Assembly: GCF_009831115.1 (NCBI RefSeq)
Contig: NZ_WUUK01000003.1
Location: 372,001 to 436,000, forward strand
DNA from: Salinicoccus hispanicus
GTDB taxonomy: Bacteria > Bacillota > Bacilli > Staphylococcales > Salinicoccaceae
Length of the DNA: 64,000 bases
Reading direction: 5' to 3'
The position numbers were made by a program, and so were the translations under genes. The notes beneath the pieces were generated by a model. It searched no databases. It was not told the origin of the DNA and saw only the letters and a list, made by a program, of their open reading frames with translations. Shown piece by piece: positions 21,547 to 30,921 of the stretch (its first letter is position 1; every line of letters starts with the position of its first letter).

Positions 21547-21575
21547 ATCATAATGGATTATGCTGCAGGCTGCAA
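21547..21575 (-). promoter_or_regulatory. Promoter of the cysE operon
   Basis: TTGCAG-17-TATGAT on the minus strand, placing the transcript start at the first bases of T-box stem I. Confidence 0.7.
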
Positions 21576-21588
21576 CTTGTTTGTCCGC

Positions 21589-23040
21589 TTATTTCAATTT
21601 CTCAATGCGTCTGAGCGCTTTTTCTTTACCGATCAATGAAATCGTATCCGGCAATTCAGGGCCTCGCGTCTGTCCTGTGACTGCAACACGTATCGGCATG
21701 AAAAGCTTTTTACCTTTATAGCCTGTCGACTTCTGCACATCCTTGATCGCTGACTTGACCGCAGCCGGGGAGAAGTCTTCAAGCGCAGCAAAGCGATCGG
21801 ACAGTGCAGCCATCAGTTCAGGAATATGCTCTTCGGCAATCACTGCATTTGCTGCTTCATCAAATTCTATTTCTTCTTTGAAGAACTGTTCGGAGAGCGT
21901 AGTGATTTCTCCAGCAAAGCTCATCTGCTCCTGGTACAGTGCAACAAGCTTGCGCGCCCAGTCCAATTCTTCATCTGAAGCGTTCTCTTCGACAAGCCCT
22001 TCTTTTACAAGGTGCGGCAGAGCCATCTGGAATACCGTCTCCGCGTCTTTCTCTTTCATATACTGATTATTGATCCATGTCAGTTTCTGCTTATCAAAGA
22101 AAGCCGGTGACTTTGAAAGTCTCTGCTCGTCGAACAAATCAATGAACTCCTGTTTCGAGAAAATCTCTTCTTCCCCTTCAGGTGTCCACCCGAGCAATGC
22201 TATGAAGTTGAACAAAGCTTCCGGCAAGTATCCGAGATCCTTATACTGTTCAATGAACTGTATGATTGCGCCATCACGCTTTGATAACTTTTTCTTGCTC
22301 TCGTTGACGATGAGGGTCATATGACCGAACTTCGGCTCTTCCCAGCCCATCGCTTCATAGATCATCTGTTGTTTCGGTGTATTGGAAATATGATCGTCAC
22401 CACGCAGGACGTGGGAGATCTCCATCTCATGATCATCGATTGCCACTGCAAAGTTATAGGTCGGCACGCCGTCTCTTTTGACGATGACCCAGTCTCCAAT
22501 GCCATTGGATTCGAAAGATACTTCACCTTTCACAATATCATTGAATGTGTAGGTGGCGTCCTTGGGCACACGGAAACGTATACTCGGTTCGCGGCCTTCG
22601 TCGATGAAGGCCTGCTCTTCTTCTCCTGTCAGATTCGCATGCTGACCACTGTACTTCGGAGCTTCTCCACGGGCTGTCTGTGCTTCCCGCTCCGCTTCAA
22701 GCTCCTCGGATGTCATGTAGCAGCGGTACGCCTTGCCTTCTTCAAGCAGCCTGTCGATTACAGGCTGATAGATATGCTGGCGCTCGGACTGGCGGTATGG
22801 ACCATAGCCGCCGTCCTTATCCACACTTTCATCCCATTCGAGACCAAGCCACTTCAAGTAGTGAAGCTGCGACTCCTCGCCTGTTTCCACGTTTCTTGCA
22901 CTATCCGTATCCTCGATGCGGATGATGAAATCCCCATCATAGCGACGGGCAAAAAGATAGTTGAACAATGCGGATCTCGCATTGCCGATATGCAGGTAGC
23001 CGGTCGGACTTGGTGCATATCTTACTCTTACTTTATCCAT
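21589..23040 (-). CDS. gltX: Glutamyl-tRNA synthetase
   Basis: 483 residues, the usual length for the non-discriminating Gram-positive enzyme. HIGH motif ([19 protein letters not shown]) near residue 9 and KLSKR (KKLSKRDG) near 253 are intact. In such bacteria it charges both tRNA-Glu and tRNA-Gln, the latter corrected by GatCAB. It overlaps the ispF stop by one base. Confidence 0.98.
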   Translation of the reverse strand: MDKVRVRYAPSPTGYLHIGNARSALFNYLFARRYDGDFIIRIEDTDSARNVETGEESQLHYLKWLGLEWDESVDKDGGYGPYRQSERQHIYQPVIDRLLEEGKAYRCYMTSEELEAEREAQTARGEAPKYSGQHANLTGEEEQAFIDEGREPSIRFRVPKDATYTFNDIVKGEVSFESNGIGDWVIVKRDGVPTYNFAVAIDDHEMEISHVLRGDDHISNTPKQQMIYEAMGWEEPKFGHMTLIVNESKKKLSKRDGAIIQFIEQYKDLGYLPEALFNFIALLGWTPEGEEEIFSKQEFIDLFDEQRLSKSPAFFDKQKLTWINNQYMKEKDAETVFQMALPHLVKEGLVEENASDEELDWARKLVALYQEQMSFAGEITTLSEQFFKEEIEFDEAANAVIAEEHIPELMAALSDRFAALEDFSPAAVKSAIKDVQKSTGYKGKKLFMPIRVAVTGQTRGPELPDTISLIGKEKALRRIEKLK

Positions 23041-23525
23041 TATGATTCCTCCACTTTTTCAATTAGAACCACCGCTTCGGAAGCGATGCCTTCGCCTCTC
23101 CCGGTGAACCCAAGCTTTTCAGTCGTTGTTGCCTTAATATTAACATTTGAAACATCCGTCTTCAAAAGGGATGCCGCAATGTCGCGCATCTCATCGATAT
23201 ATGATCTGAATTTGGGGCGTTCCGCCATGATGACAGCATCGATATTCCCAAGTCTATATCCTTTTTCGTGCATCATTGCCACCACTTCCCCGAGCAGCAA
23301 TTTGGAATCCATATCCTTGAAGGCTGCATCAGTGTCTGGAAAGAATTTTCCAATGTCACCAAGCGCCAATGCGCCGAGAATGGCATCAGCCATCGTATGG
23401 AGAAGGACATCCGCATCCGAATGGCCTTTGAGTCCCCGATCATGAGGAATCTCGAGGCCTCCGATGATCAGTGGACGACCCTCTTCAAATGCATGCACAT
23501 CAAAACCATGTCCGACCCTAAACAT
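23040..23525 (-). CDS. ispF: 2-C-methyl-D-erythritol 2,4-cyclodiphosphate synthase
   Basis: 161 residues. The N-terminal [11 protein letters not shown] gives the Asp and His metal ligands, and [25 protein letters not shown] (split by position) the family signature; [19 protein letters not shown] ends the protein. It is the fifth step of the MEP isoprenoid pathway. ispD overlaps its start by 8 bases. S. aureus uses mevalonate instead, so this gene separates the organism from it. Confidence 0.97.
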   Translation of the reverse strand: MFRVGHGFDVHAFEEGRPLIIGGLEIPHDRGLKGHSDADVLLHTMADAILGALALGDIGKFFPDTDAAFKDMDSKLLLGEVVAMMHEKGYRLGNIDAVIMAERPKFRSYIDEMRDIAASLLKTDVSNVNIKATTTEKLGFTGRGEGIASEAVVLIEKVEES

Positions 23526-24204
23526 GCTGATCTGCCCCTCTCTTGATGATGGATTCAGCCATGATGAGGTCTTCCATCGTAGTGATTTTTATATTATCGT
23601 AATTGGAAGATACCACGTGAACTTCTTTGCCGAGTGCCTCCACCATGCTGGAATCGTCCGTCACTTTCAGGTCATTTCTTTCAGCCGCTTCATAGGCCTG
23701 CATGATCAGATCATAGGAGAAGGCCTGAGGGGTGTGCACAACAAACAGCTTTTCCCGGGGAATCGTCTCCGATACTTTGCCATCCTCCACTTTCTTGATC
23801 GTATCTATGACATTGACGCCACAGATGACAGCACCTTTATGCCTTACATTCTGATACAGTTCAAAAAGAATATCCTGGGAGACGAACGGTCGGGCTCCAT
23901 CGTGAATCAGTACATGGTCGCAGGGTGGTATCTGTTTAAGAACGTTATAGATGCTGTCCTGACGCTCCTTCCCACCTTCATATATGCCTTTGACTTTAGG
24001 AGAATCCGCGAACAGATGCCTCATGCTTTCAAGTTCATCCTTACGGGCAGCAAGATATATCGCATCACAGCTGCCATCGTTTTCAAACTGCCTGACTGTC
24101 ATCTGTATAATTGCGATATCGTTGATCTGTATGAAGATCTTGTTATAGTCATAACCCATTCTTTTGCCAAGGCCTGCTGCTGGTATAACCGCTACATATC
24201 CCAT
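23518..24204 (-). CDS. ispD: 2-C-methyl-D-erythritol 4-phosphate cytidylyltransferase
   Basis: 228 residues. The nucleotide-binding loop [20 protein letters not shown], then [11 protein letters not shown] and [12 protein letters not shown], are IspD hallmarks. CDP-ribitol synthases (TarI) are close relatives, but the direct overlap with ispF supports the MEP role. It begins 2 bases after yacL ends. Confidence 0.94.
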   Translation of the reverse strand: MGYVAVIPAAGLGKRMGYDYNKIFIQINDIAIIQMTVRQFENDGSCDAIYLAARKDELESMRHLFADSPKVKGIYEGGKERQDSIYNVLKQIPPCDHVLIHDGARPFVSQDILFELYQNVRHKGAVICGVNVIDTIKKVEDGKVSETIPREKLFVVHTPQAFSYDLIMQAYEAAERNDLKVTDDSSMVEALGKEVHVVSSNYDNIKITTMEDLIMAESIIKRGADQHV

Positions 24205-24206
24205 AT

Positions 24207-25259
24207 CTAACTCACTTTCTTCGAGAAAATTATTCTTCCAGAGTTTGTCTGGAGCACACTTGTCACTTCCACTTTAATTGTCTGATTGATATACTTTCTG
24301 CCATTATCCACCACAACCATCGTACCATCTTCCAGATAGCCAACGCCCTGGCCCTCTTCCTTACCCACTTTGGAAACAAGAATGGTGATTCTGTCACCCT
24401 GGAGGACGACCAGTTTGATGGCATCGGAGAGCTCGTTTACATTGAGGACTTTTATCTGGTGAAGCTGACAGACACGATTGAGATTGAAATCTGTAGTGAT
24501 GATATCGCCGTTTTCTTTTTTTGCCAGGTCGATCAGTTGATGATCCACATCCAGTTTATCATATTCGATCTCCCAGATTTCGGTCTTGTCACTGACCTCC
24601 TGCAGCTGGCTCAGCATATCCAGACCCCTTTGACCTTTATCCCTTTTTATCGGATCGGTCGAATCTGCAATGAGCTGCAGCTCATCCAGTACAAATTGAG
24701 GAATGACAAGCTGCCCTTCAATAAATCCTGTCTTCATTATGTCAACAATTCTACCATCTATAATTGCACTTGTGTCGAGAAACTTCGGCGAAGCTTCGCC
24801 AGCTCCGGACACTTCCCTGCCCTTATTGCGTACAGGAAGAAGATCCACAATCTCTCCAAGTTTGCTGATGCCGATCTGAAAACCGAGATAGCCGAGCACT
24901 ACAGCAAGCATGAATGGTATGATATCACCGATTATCGGTAACGCAATAGTATTTATTATCAAAGAGATCAAAACAGCAATCAATAGGCCGATGATCATAC
25001 CGAGTGTCGCCAGAGATATTTCAAGCAGGCTTCTGTTCAGCAGCAGCCGTTCGCTGCTCTTTATCCAGCGTTCAACGTATTGGATTGTCCAGAAGAATAA
25101 AATGTATATAAGCACGATGCCGAGTACCGCATTGATGATATTGTTGTTGAGCCAGGCCGGCGGATCAAAAGGCATGACCTGATATATTCCAGGCAGCAGC
25201 CAGATGCCCCCGGACAGCCCAAGAAGCAGATAACATGCATATAATAAGTATCGAAGCAT
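24207..25259 (-). CDS. yacL: PIN/TRAM-domain membrane protein YacL
   Basis: 350 residues. Four hydrophobic segments lie in the first ~140 residues (including YLLYACYLLLGLSGGIWLL and ILFFWTIQYV). A PIN nuclease-like domain follows (KFLDTSAIIDGRIVDIMKTG, with DLAKKENGDIITTDFNLNRV) and a C-terminal TRAM domain (GQGVGYLEDGTMVVVDNG). The conserved PIN acidic residues are present. Function is not established for this family; possibly a membrane-bound RNase. 11 bases after radA; no disA lies between them. Confidence 0.9.
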   Translation of the reverse strand: MLRYLLYACYLLLGLSGGIWLLPGIYQVMPFDPPAWLNNNIINAVLGIVLIYILFFWTIQYVERWIKSSERLLLNRSLLEISLATLGMIIGLLIAVLISLIINTIALPIIGDIIPFMLAVVLGYLGFQIGISKLGEIVDLLPVRNKGREVSGAGEASPKFLDTSAIIDGRIVDIMKTGFIEGQLVIPQFVLDELQLIADSTDPIKRDKGQRGLDMLSQLQEVSDKTEIWEIEYDKLDVDHQLIDLAKKENGDIITTDFNLNRVCQLHQIKVLNVNELSDAIKLVVLQGDRITILVSKVGKEEGQGVGYLEDGTMVVVDNGRKYINQTIKVEVTSVLQTNSGRIIFSKKVS

Positions 25260-25270
25260 CCTGTCACCTC

Positions 25271-26647
25271 CTAATCTTTGCTGAATGCTACTTTCAGCGC
25301 CTGGCTGAGCGTTTTCACCCCAACCACTTCCATGCCATCGACCGGTTCCATCTTCGCATTGTTCGATGCCGGTATGAATGCCCTTTTGAATCCGAGTTTC
25401 GCCGCTTCCTGTACACGCTGTTCAATCCTTGTGACCCGGCGGACTTCCCCCGTCAGCCCCACTTCTCCAATGAAGCAGTCGGTACCTCTGACCGATGCGG
25501 ATTTAAAACTTGAAGCGATGCTGACAATGACGCTCAGATCGACAGCAGGTTCATCCAGCCTCACACCGCCTGCAACTTTCACATAGGCATCATGCTGCTG
25601 CATGAGCAGGCCTTCACTCTTCTCGAGCACCGCCATGAGCAGTGACAGGCGGTTATGGTCGATGCCTGTAGCCATCCTCCTCGGATTGTGGAAGTGCGTC
25701 GGTGTTACAAGGGACTGGACTTCCACAAGCATGGGCCGTGTCCCTTCCATCGTAGCGACGATCGCAGACCCCGGACTGTTCTTCGAGCGTTCCTCAAGGA
25801 AGATTTCGGACGGGTTCAGCACTTCCTTGAGCCCTGTATTCTTCATCTCGAATATTCCCATTTCATTCGTCGAGCCGAAGCGGTTCTTTACCGCCCGGAG
25901 TAATCTGTGGGTATGATGCTGCTCACCTTCAAAATAAAGTACCGTATCCACCATATGTTCGAGCAGCCGTGGCCCGGCAATCTGCCCTTCCTTCGTGACA
26001 TGTCCGACGATGAAGGTCGCAATCTGCTGTCCTTTGGCGATGTTCATGATGCTCTGTGTACTTTCCCTCACCTGCGCGACGCTGCCGGGTGCACTTGTGA
26101 CATCCGGATGGAAGACGGTCTGGATGGAATCGATGATGAGAAAATCAGGTTCGAGCCGCTTCACTTCATCATGGATATAGAACAGGTTGGTCTCGGCCAG
26201 CACATTCAGTTCCTCGCTGGACTCTTCGAGACGGTCTGCTCTGAGCTTGATCTGCTCCACAGATTCTTCACCGGAAACATACAGCACTTTGGCATTCTCT
26301 GCCAGAATCAGTGCCGTCTGCAACAGTATCGTCGATTTCCCGATACCCGGGTCACCACCAATAAGTATGAGCGAGCCAGGAACGATACCGCCTCCGAGCA
26401 CCCTGTCGAATTCCTGTATGCGTGTCTTCGTTCTCGGTGTATTTTCCTGCTTGACCCTGCTCAGTTTTTCACTCTTATTTTTCTTGCCATTATCTACCTT
26501 GCCAAGTGTCCCTTTGACCTTGGTCTCTTTATGAATTATCTTTTCTTCCATGCTGTTCCAAGCGCCACAGTTCGGACACTTGCCCATCCATTTGGGTGAC
26601 TCGTAACCGCATGATAGACATTCGAAAATATTTTTCGCTTTTGCCAT
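25271..26647 (-). CDS. radA: DNA repair protein RadA
   Basis: 458 residues from ATG, 7 bases after GGAGG; a TTG one codon upstream is ignored. N-terminal C4 zinc finger ([18 protein letters not shown]), RecA-type ATPase with Walker [11 protein letters not shown], the KNRFG motif specific to RadA, and a C-terminal Lon-like domain ([20 protein letters not shown]). It is a branch-migration helicase in recombination. In S. aureus it follows clpC; here 14 kb separates them. Confidence 0.98.
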   Translation of the reverse strand: MAKAKNIFECLSCGYESPKWMGKCPNCGAWNSMEEKIIHKETKVKGTLGKVDNGKKNKSEKLSRVKQENTPRTKTRIQEFDRVLGGGIVPGSLILIGGDPGIGKSTILLQTALILAENAKVLYVSGEESVEQIKLRADRLEESSEELNVLAETNLFYIHDEVKRLEPDFLIIDSIQTVFHPDVTSAPGSVAQVRESTQSIMNIAKGQQIATFIVGHVTKEGQIAGPRLLEHMVDTVLYFEGEQHHTHRLLRAVKNRFGSTNEMGIFEMKNTGLKEVLNPSEIFLEERSKNSPGSAIVATMEGTRPMLVEVQSLVTPTHFHNPRRMATGIDHNRLSLLMAVLEKSEGLLMQQHDAYVKVAGGVRLDEPAVDLSVIVSIASSFKSASVRGTDCFIGEVGLTGEVRRVTRIEQRVQEAAKLGFKRAFIPASNNAKMEPVDGMEVVGVKTLSQALKVAFSKD

Positions 26648-26680
26648 CAACAGGCCTCCATAAATATAATTATTACTATT

Positions 26681-26705
26681 ATATATTTTCTGGAAGAAAA
26701 TATAT
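26681..26705. repeat. Perfect inverted repeat upstream of radA
   Basis: ATATATTTTCT-GGA-AGAAAATATAT, 11-bp arms with a 3-base centre, 34 bases from the radA start. A TATAAT lies at its minus-strand downstream edge, so it may be part of a radA promoter or an operator. AT-rich palindromes also arise by chance. Confidence 0.5.
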
Positions 26706-26733
26706 AGTTATAGCTTCTATTCCGCAGACAGCA

Positions 26734-26765
26734 AAGAAAACAGGGCTGCCTGAGGCAGCCCTGTC
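26734..26765 (-). terminator. Terminator at the end of the glucitol PTS operon
   Basis: ACAGGGCTGCC-TGA-GGCAGCCCTGT, 11-bp arms, followed by TTTTC on the minus strand, 19 bases past the SAF-domain gene. Confidence 0.8.
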
Positions 26766-26783
26766 CAGTGTAGTCGGTCATAT

Positions 26784-28079
26784 CTATTTTTTCAATAATT
26801 CATCCTGCTTCCTTCTCAGTTCCCAGATGAGGGAAGATTCGCCGCCCTCTACGTCTGCATAGGTGATGATCTCACCTTTTGAAATGTCCCTCTGCAGCAC
26901 CAGATTGCTGTTTACAAGTCCAATCGGCAATGCGTCCTGCGCCTTGGCTTCTTCATACTTGTAGACCTGGCCATAGACAGTATATCCGCCGATGCTATCG
27001 AGGTGATCCCCTTTTTTAAGATCGGTCTTGGCAACTGTCACAGTTTCAGCAACCATGCCTTTATAAGGGGCGATGGTCGGCGTACCACTCAAATATGCCT
27101 TCGCAATCGACAGCGGCGTCTCGAGGCTCGTCAGGTGATACGGTCGATAGAGGACGTAGTTCGGTCCAGGTCCCATGCTCAAGTACTTGAGCTCCGCATT
27201 CACTTCCTCCTTGTCGGAGGCAATGATGATGAAGACACCCGGCGCCACACCATTGATATACTCAACAATGTACTTGTTCTGTACTTTGCCACCCTCTGCT
27301 TCCAGCTTGAAGATTTCAGGCAGATCCTTCACCCCACCGGAGAAGCCGTGCATTCCAGGAATATCCGGGACATATCCGGTAGCATTGGCCACCGCATTCA
27401 TTTCGACCATCGTTTTCGTACCATCCTGAAATGAGGCGATCATCTTGGGGCTCGACCCCTTCTCTTTCGCCACTTCTTTGACGCTGTCCGGATTGGCTGC
27501 GAGATTCAAAGGATTGTTTTTACCTTTTCCTAGAGCAACAACATCAAACCCGAGTGCATCTGCGAAATCGTAGAGTTCCATGATGGCACCCGGCTCGTCT
27601 CCTGCAGAACCGGTATAGATGACCCCATTCTCCTCGGCCAGCTGATAGAGGTAGTAGCCGATGGTAATGTCCGCTTCCACATTCAGCATGACGATATGTT
27701 TTTTATTTTCAATTGCACTGATGGCAACCGATGCACCTACTTCAGGCACACCTGTCGCATCTACCACTACCTCTACGCCATCCAACCCACTCATGAGACT
27801 GGCATCTGTCAATGCGACGCTTTTACCCTCGGAAATGGCCTGGTCAGCTTCTTCCTTGTTCTCAGCTGCAACAATGTCAGAGGCCTCAATGCCGGCATGC
27901 TTATAGGCCGATGTAATACTCTCAAGATTGATATCTGCCGTCGCGACGACTTTCATACCCTGCATCGAGGCAATCTGAGAAATCATCCCTCTTCCCATCT
28001 GACCTGCCCCGACCAGACCGACTCCAATATACTTGCCACTCTCTTGCAGCTTCTTTAGCTCTCTATTTACTCCTAACAT
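26784..28079 (-). CDS. SAF-domain, homoserine-dehydrogenase-like NAD(P)-binding protein (COG4091 type)
   Basis: 431 residues. The Rossmann fold starts VGLVGAGQMGRGMISQIAS near residue 20; the middle region has GSAGDEPGAIMELYDFADALG; the C-terminus (TVAKTDLKKGDHLDSIGG and LVLQRDISKGEIITYADV) looks like an SAF domain. The protein resembles the predicted homoserine dehydrogenases of COG4091, but nothing around it concerns amino acids. It is the last gene of the glucitol-type PTS operon, 14 bases after srlB, so an oxidation or isomerisation of the imported polyol phosphate is a reasonable inference. Substrate unknown. Confidence 0.75.
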   Translation of the reverse strand: MLGVNRELKKLQESGKYIGVGLVGAGQMGRGMISQIASMQGMKVVATADINLESITSAYKHAGIEASDIVAAENKEEADQAISEGKSVALTDASLMSGLDGVEVVVDATGVPEVGASVAISAIENKKHIVMLNVEADITIGYYLYQLAEENGVIYTGSAGDEPGAIMELYDFADALGFDVVALGKGKNNPLNLAANPDSVKEVAKEKGSSPKMIASFQDGTKTMVEMNAVANATGYVPDIPGMHGFSGGVKDLPEIFKLEAEGGKVQNKYIVEYINGVAPGVFIIIASDKEEVNAELKYLSMGPGPNYVLYRPYHLTSLETPLSIAKAYLSGTPTIAPYKGMVAETVTVAKTDLKKGDHLDSIGGYTVYGQVYKYEEAKAQDALPIGLVNSNLVLQRDISKGEIITYADVEGGESSLIWELRRKQDELLKK

Positions 28080-28093
28080 GATATCCTCCTTGA

Positions 28094-28456
28094 TTAACTG
28101 TTTTTGATGACAATTTCCTGGCCTTCCTGAAGTTCAGGAATCTCTTTCTTTTCAAGACAGACCGTACCTGGCAGATCAGAATGGCTTTCTCCATTAAAAT
28201 TGAAGGTCGCATGTCCAAGATCTCGCAAAGTTTCGTTAGCTACATCTCCTACAAAGAGGATTTCGAATGATGTATCACCCAAACGCATATAATCTCCGGC
28301 AGCCACTGGTTCAGCGACGCCTGAACCGTCATGGATGACCGCAATATCTTTCAATTCCTGTGGTGCAGTTTCATTAAAAAGGATAAGCATGTCGCCTTCC
28401 TTCATCATCTCCCACTCTTTTCCGAGTTCGACGATTGTTGATCTTAGTTTTTCCAT
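28094..28456 (-). CDS. srlB: PTS glucitol/sorbitol-type EIIA component
   Basis: 120 residues from ATG (MEKLRSTIVELGKEW), with AAGGAG 11 bases upstream; a GTG four codons earlier overlaps that site. The phosphorylation histidine is in LGHATFNFNG. EIIA of this family passes phosphate from HPr to EIIB. Length is close to E. coli SrlB (123). Confidence 0.93.
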   Translation of the reverse strand: MEKLRSTIVELGKEWEMMKEGDMLILFNETAPQELKDIAVIHDGSGVAEPVAAGDYMRLGDTSFEILFVGDVANETLRDLGHATFNFNGESHSDLPGTVCLEKKEIPELQEGQEIVIKNS

Positions 28457-28478
28457 GAAATTCGACACTCCTTGATTC

Positions 28479-29489
28479 CTAATAGATTGTAAAACTCAGT
28501 GCAAATGCAATCAGTACGGCGACGGGACCGGTAATGACCCGCGAGAATAAGACTGCCGGCACACCGACTTCGATTGTTTCAGGCTCTGCTTCACCAAGCG
28601 TCAATCCGACCGGAACGAAATCCGCACCGACTTGTGGGTTGATGGCAAACAGTGCCGGGAGAGCCATCTCTGGAGGGATGTTGCCTTTGCCGATCTCAAC
28701 ACCGATCAGTACGCCGACCACTTGCGCAATAACGGCTCCAGGACCAAGTACAGGGGACAAGACCGGCAGAGAAATGATAATTGAGAGAATCAGTAGCCCG
28801 CCTATGTTACCTGCAAGTGGTGTAACAAGGTTGGCGATGACATCACCAATGCCTGTGAAAGTGATGATACCAATCAGCATAGAAACGAAAGCCATGAATG
28901 GCAGGATGTTTTTAATGACCTGATCGATTGTTTCACGTCCAGCTTGATAGAAGACGCTGACTACGCCTCCCATGACACGGCCAATTTTTTCAATGAAGTT
29001 TGCTTTTTTCGGTTCTTTATAATTTTGCGCGACCTTCTGTCTGGCTTCTGTCTTAAGTTCCTGCGCGGTCTTCTTGCCAGCAATGGGTGCATCCGGCAGC
29101 TTTTCTTCTGCACGGGACTCACCGTCCAGCACTTCAATGTTATGGTTTTTGACACCCGAGACAAAATTATGTTCTTTGATAAACTGCATAAGTGGGCCTG
29201 AAGGTCCTGTGCCATGTATATTAATTGTCATGACATCATTTTTCGGATATATGCCGCACCGAGCTGTACCACCACAGTCGATGACAACACACGCCATTTC
29301 ATCGTAATCTACTTTTGTGCTGAAAGCGTCGACGGCAGTTGCCCCCGTCTCATCGGCAATATGTTGTGCCAAAGGATGAATGCCGCCGCCAGTCACTGAT
29401 GCAACGTAAGGTTTATCGTCACTTGGCGTAATGGTGAGGGGACCTCCCCAGCCTCCTGATCCTTTTGAAATTCTGACTGTTCTATACAT
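28479..29489 (-). CDS. srlE: PTS glucitol/sorbitol-type EIIBC component
   Basis: 336 residues. The EIIB domain begins [17 protein letters not shown], and its phosphocysteine lies in [15 protein letters not shown] (Cys72, same position as in E. coli SrlE). A Lys/Glu-rich linker (residues ~130-160) leads to a membrane domain with five or six helices ([19 protein letters not shown] onward). It forms one transporter with srlA. Confidence 0.94.
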   Translation of the reverse strand: MYRTVRISKGSGGWGGPLTITPSDDKPYVASVTGGGIHPLAQHIADETGATAVDAFSTKVDYDEMACVVIDCGGTARCGIYPKNDVMTINIHGTGPSGPLMQFIKEHNFVSGVKNHNIEVLDGESRAEEKLPDAPIAGKKTAQELKTEARQKVAQNYKEPKKANFIEKIGRVMGGVVSVFYQAGRETIDQVIKNILPFMAFVSMLIGIITFTGIGDVIANLVTPLAGNIGGLLILSIIISLPVLSPVLGPGAVIAQVVGVLIGVEIGKGNIPPEMALPALFAINPQVGADFVPVGLTLGEAEPETIEVGVPAVLFSRVITGPVAVLIAFALSFTIY

Positions 29490-29501
29490 ATGGTAGACCC
29501 C

Positions 29502-30041
29502 CTATTCTTCGTCTAAATATCCTTGTTTTTTCATCATTCTTACTGTAATCATCTCTGTAACGACACCTCTGATCAGGATGACGATCAGTCCAGTTACGAA
29601 GTACATGATGGCGAGCGGTCCAAGCGACAGACCCAGTGTCGTCAAACCAGCAGAGATACCGAGGTATACAAAGAGCTCGGCCGGGTTCGCGTGTGGAAAC
29701 AGTCCAGTAATTGGATGAACGAAGGATACCGCTGAATCGTAGTATGCCGGCTTCTGCTTTTCAGGCAGGAATCGCCCGAACGTATAGGCCATCGGATTTG
29801 TCAGAAAGAATACTGCGAGCAATGGAAAAAGCGTATATCTGAAAATAAAATATTTCGTAAGTTTTTGGGCAAATAGTGCGACCCGTTCTTCTCCAACGAA
29901 TTTGACTACAGCGTTCACCGCAGTAATCAGAACGATTAAAAGCGGGATGATTCCGGTAACCATACCCATGAACGTTTCTCCGCCAGCTTCGAACATGCCG
30001 ATGAAACCTTCAGCAATTCTTACAATAAAATCCATGGTCAT
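29502..30041 (-). CDS. srlA: PTS glucitol/sorbitol-type EIIC component
   Basis: 179 residues with about five hydrophobic segments; GMFEAGGETFMGMVTGIIPLL and TNPMAYTFGRFLPEKQKPAYYD are typical of SrlA. It is the other half of the split membrane domain. AGGAAG precedes ATG. It lies 13 bases after gutM. Confidence 0.93.
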   Translation of the reverse strand: MTMDFIVRIAEGFIGMFEAGGETFMGMVTGIIPLLIVLITAVNAVVKFVGEERVALFAQKLTKYFIFRYTLFPLLAVFFLTNPMAYTFGRFLPEKQKPAYYDSAVSFVHPITGLFPHANPAELFVYLGISAGLTTLGLSLGPLAIMYFVTGLIVILIRGVVTEMITVRMMKKQGYLDEE

Positions 30042-30054
30042 AACCTACTTCCTG

Positions 30055-30426
30055 TCATTTTTTCTCTACTTCTATTTTTTCAACTGCCTTGGACAGTGCT
30101 TGCTGAGTTTGAGGGTCTGTATTAAAAGCAAGTAACGAAGAAAGATTCTCGCCGATTACTTCGGAGTATTGCTCAAATCTTGAGAATACCGTTACACCAC
30201 TCATTTTCTTGGCATCCACTACAATGTCGTGCTCATCACTTACAAGCACGGTAACAACACCTTTACCAAACCGTTTCTTACTGACACCAACACCTAGATA
30301 TCCTGAACCTCTTCGACTCATCTCACTGATGGTGCTGTAGTAGTTCTTCATCTGGAAATGTGTCATTACAAATTGCATCACCCATAGTGCTACAAAAACC
30401 GCACCGATGAAGATCCATGTTTGCAT
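30055..30426 (-). CDS. gutM: GutM-family glucitol operon activator protein
   Basis: 123 residues from ATG (MQTWIFIGAVFVALWVMQF), with AAGGAGG 8 bases upstream. One N-terminal membrane helix is followed by a basic cytosolic domain (SRRGSGYLGVGVSKKRFGKG). In E. coli GutM is an activator of the gut operon; how it does so is unclear. First gene of the operon, directly behind the promoter, cre site and dyad. Confidence 0.88.
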   Translation of the reverse strand: MQTWIFIGAVFVALWVMQFVMTHFQMKNYYSTISEMSRRGSGYLGVGVSKKRFGKGVVTVLVSDEHDIVVDAKKMSGVTVFSRFEQYSEVIGENLSSLLAFNTDPQTQQALSKAVEKIEVEKK

Positions 30427-30439
30427 CCCGACCGCCTCC

Positions 30440-30472
30440 TTTACATTCGTTCTTGTATAGAACTTATGTAAA
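30440..30472 (-). promoter_or_regulatory. Dyad operator/leader hairpin of the gut operon
   Basis: Minus-strand TTTACAT-AA-GTTCT-ATACA-AGAAC-GA-ATGTAAA, two nested perfect repeats between the -10 and the ribosome-binding site. The inner GTTCT-N5-AGAAC and the following ATGTAAA recur in the leader of the acetoin-type operon. Confidence 0.7.
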
Positions 30473-30500
30473 TAATAAAGCGCTTTCAACTACTTGTCAA
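30472..30500 (-). promoter_or_regulatory. Promoter of gutM-srlAEB with overlapping cre site
   Basis: TTGACA-17-TATTAT on the minus strand. TGAAAGCGCTTTAT at 30475-30488 matches the CcpA cre consensus TGWAANCGNTNWCA at 12 of 14 positions and lies between the -35 and -10, where CcpA would block initiation. Confidence 0.85.
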
Positions 30501-30528
30501 TAGATTTCTGAAAATTACTAAAACAATT

Positions 30529-30573
30529 AAAAAACTGCTGGAAAAGAGTTAGCACACCTCTTCTTTCAGCAGT
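30529..30573 (-). terminator. Terminator of the galactitol-type PTS operon
   Basis: CTGCTG...CAGCAG stem with inner GAAGAG/CTCTTTTC pairing, followed by six T on the minus strand. It separates the two tandem PTS operons. Confidence 0.85.
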
Positions 30574-30642
30574 AATTTTAAAGATAAATGGGCAATCATC
30601 CTATTTGCAAGACGCCACCTTTTCATATACTTAAGACGCTTC

Positions 30643-30921
30643 TCAAGTGTGCAGATGCGATTGAATCTGTTGAAATGCTTCATTCTCTCCAATCGTAGTC
30701 ATAAAGGGCACCCCATCCACTATGGGTATATCGGTTTCAAGCACGTTTTGTCCGAGCAGTACGATAACCGCAGGTGAAATTTCTTCGAGGTCAGCTTTAT
30801 AGACATTGGACGCTATGACCTCTGCTTCTATATTTTCTGCCTGACAGTAGTTTCTAATCTTATCGGCCACTGTATTCATCTTATTTTCAGATGTACTTGT
30901 CGCTACCAAAATCGTATTCAT
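30643..30921 (-). CDS. Degenerate galactitol-type EIIB-like protein lacking the phosphocysteine
   Basis: 92 residues. It is colinear without gaps with the EIIB of the same operon (start ILVA, shared VA-KI helix), and its C-terminus DIPIVDGVPFMTTIG resembles E. coli GatB. Where EIIB has Cys8 in ILVACGT it has Thr8 in ILVATST, so it cannot carry the cysteinyl phosphate. The start overlaps the SDR stop (ATGA). Possibly a regulatory or structural EIIB mimic; function inferred only. Confidence 0.8.
   Translation of the reverse strand: MNTILVATSTSENKMNTVADKIRNYCQAENIEAEVIASNVYKADLEEISPAVIVLLGQNVLETDIPIVDGVPFMTTIGENEAFQQIQSHLHT

Noticed and set aside
23518-24204. ispD being a teichoic-acid TarI gene
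   Set aside because: The families are similar, but direct overlap with ispF and the Bacillus-like order favour the MEP enzyme, and no tarJ-like gene is adjacent.
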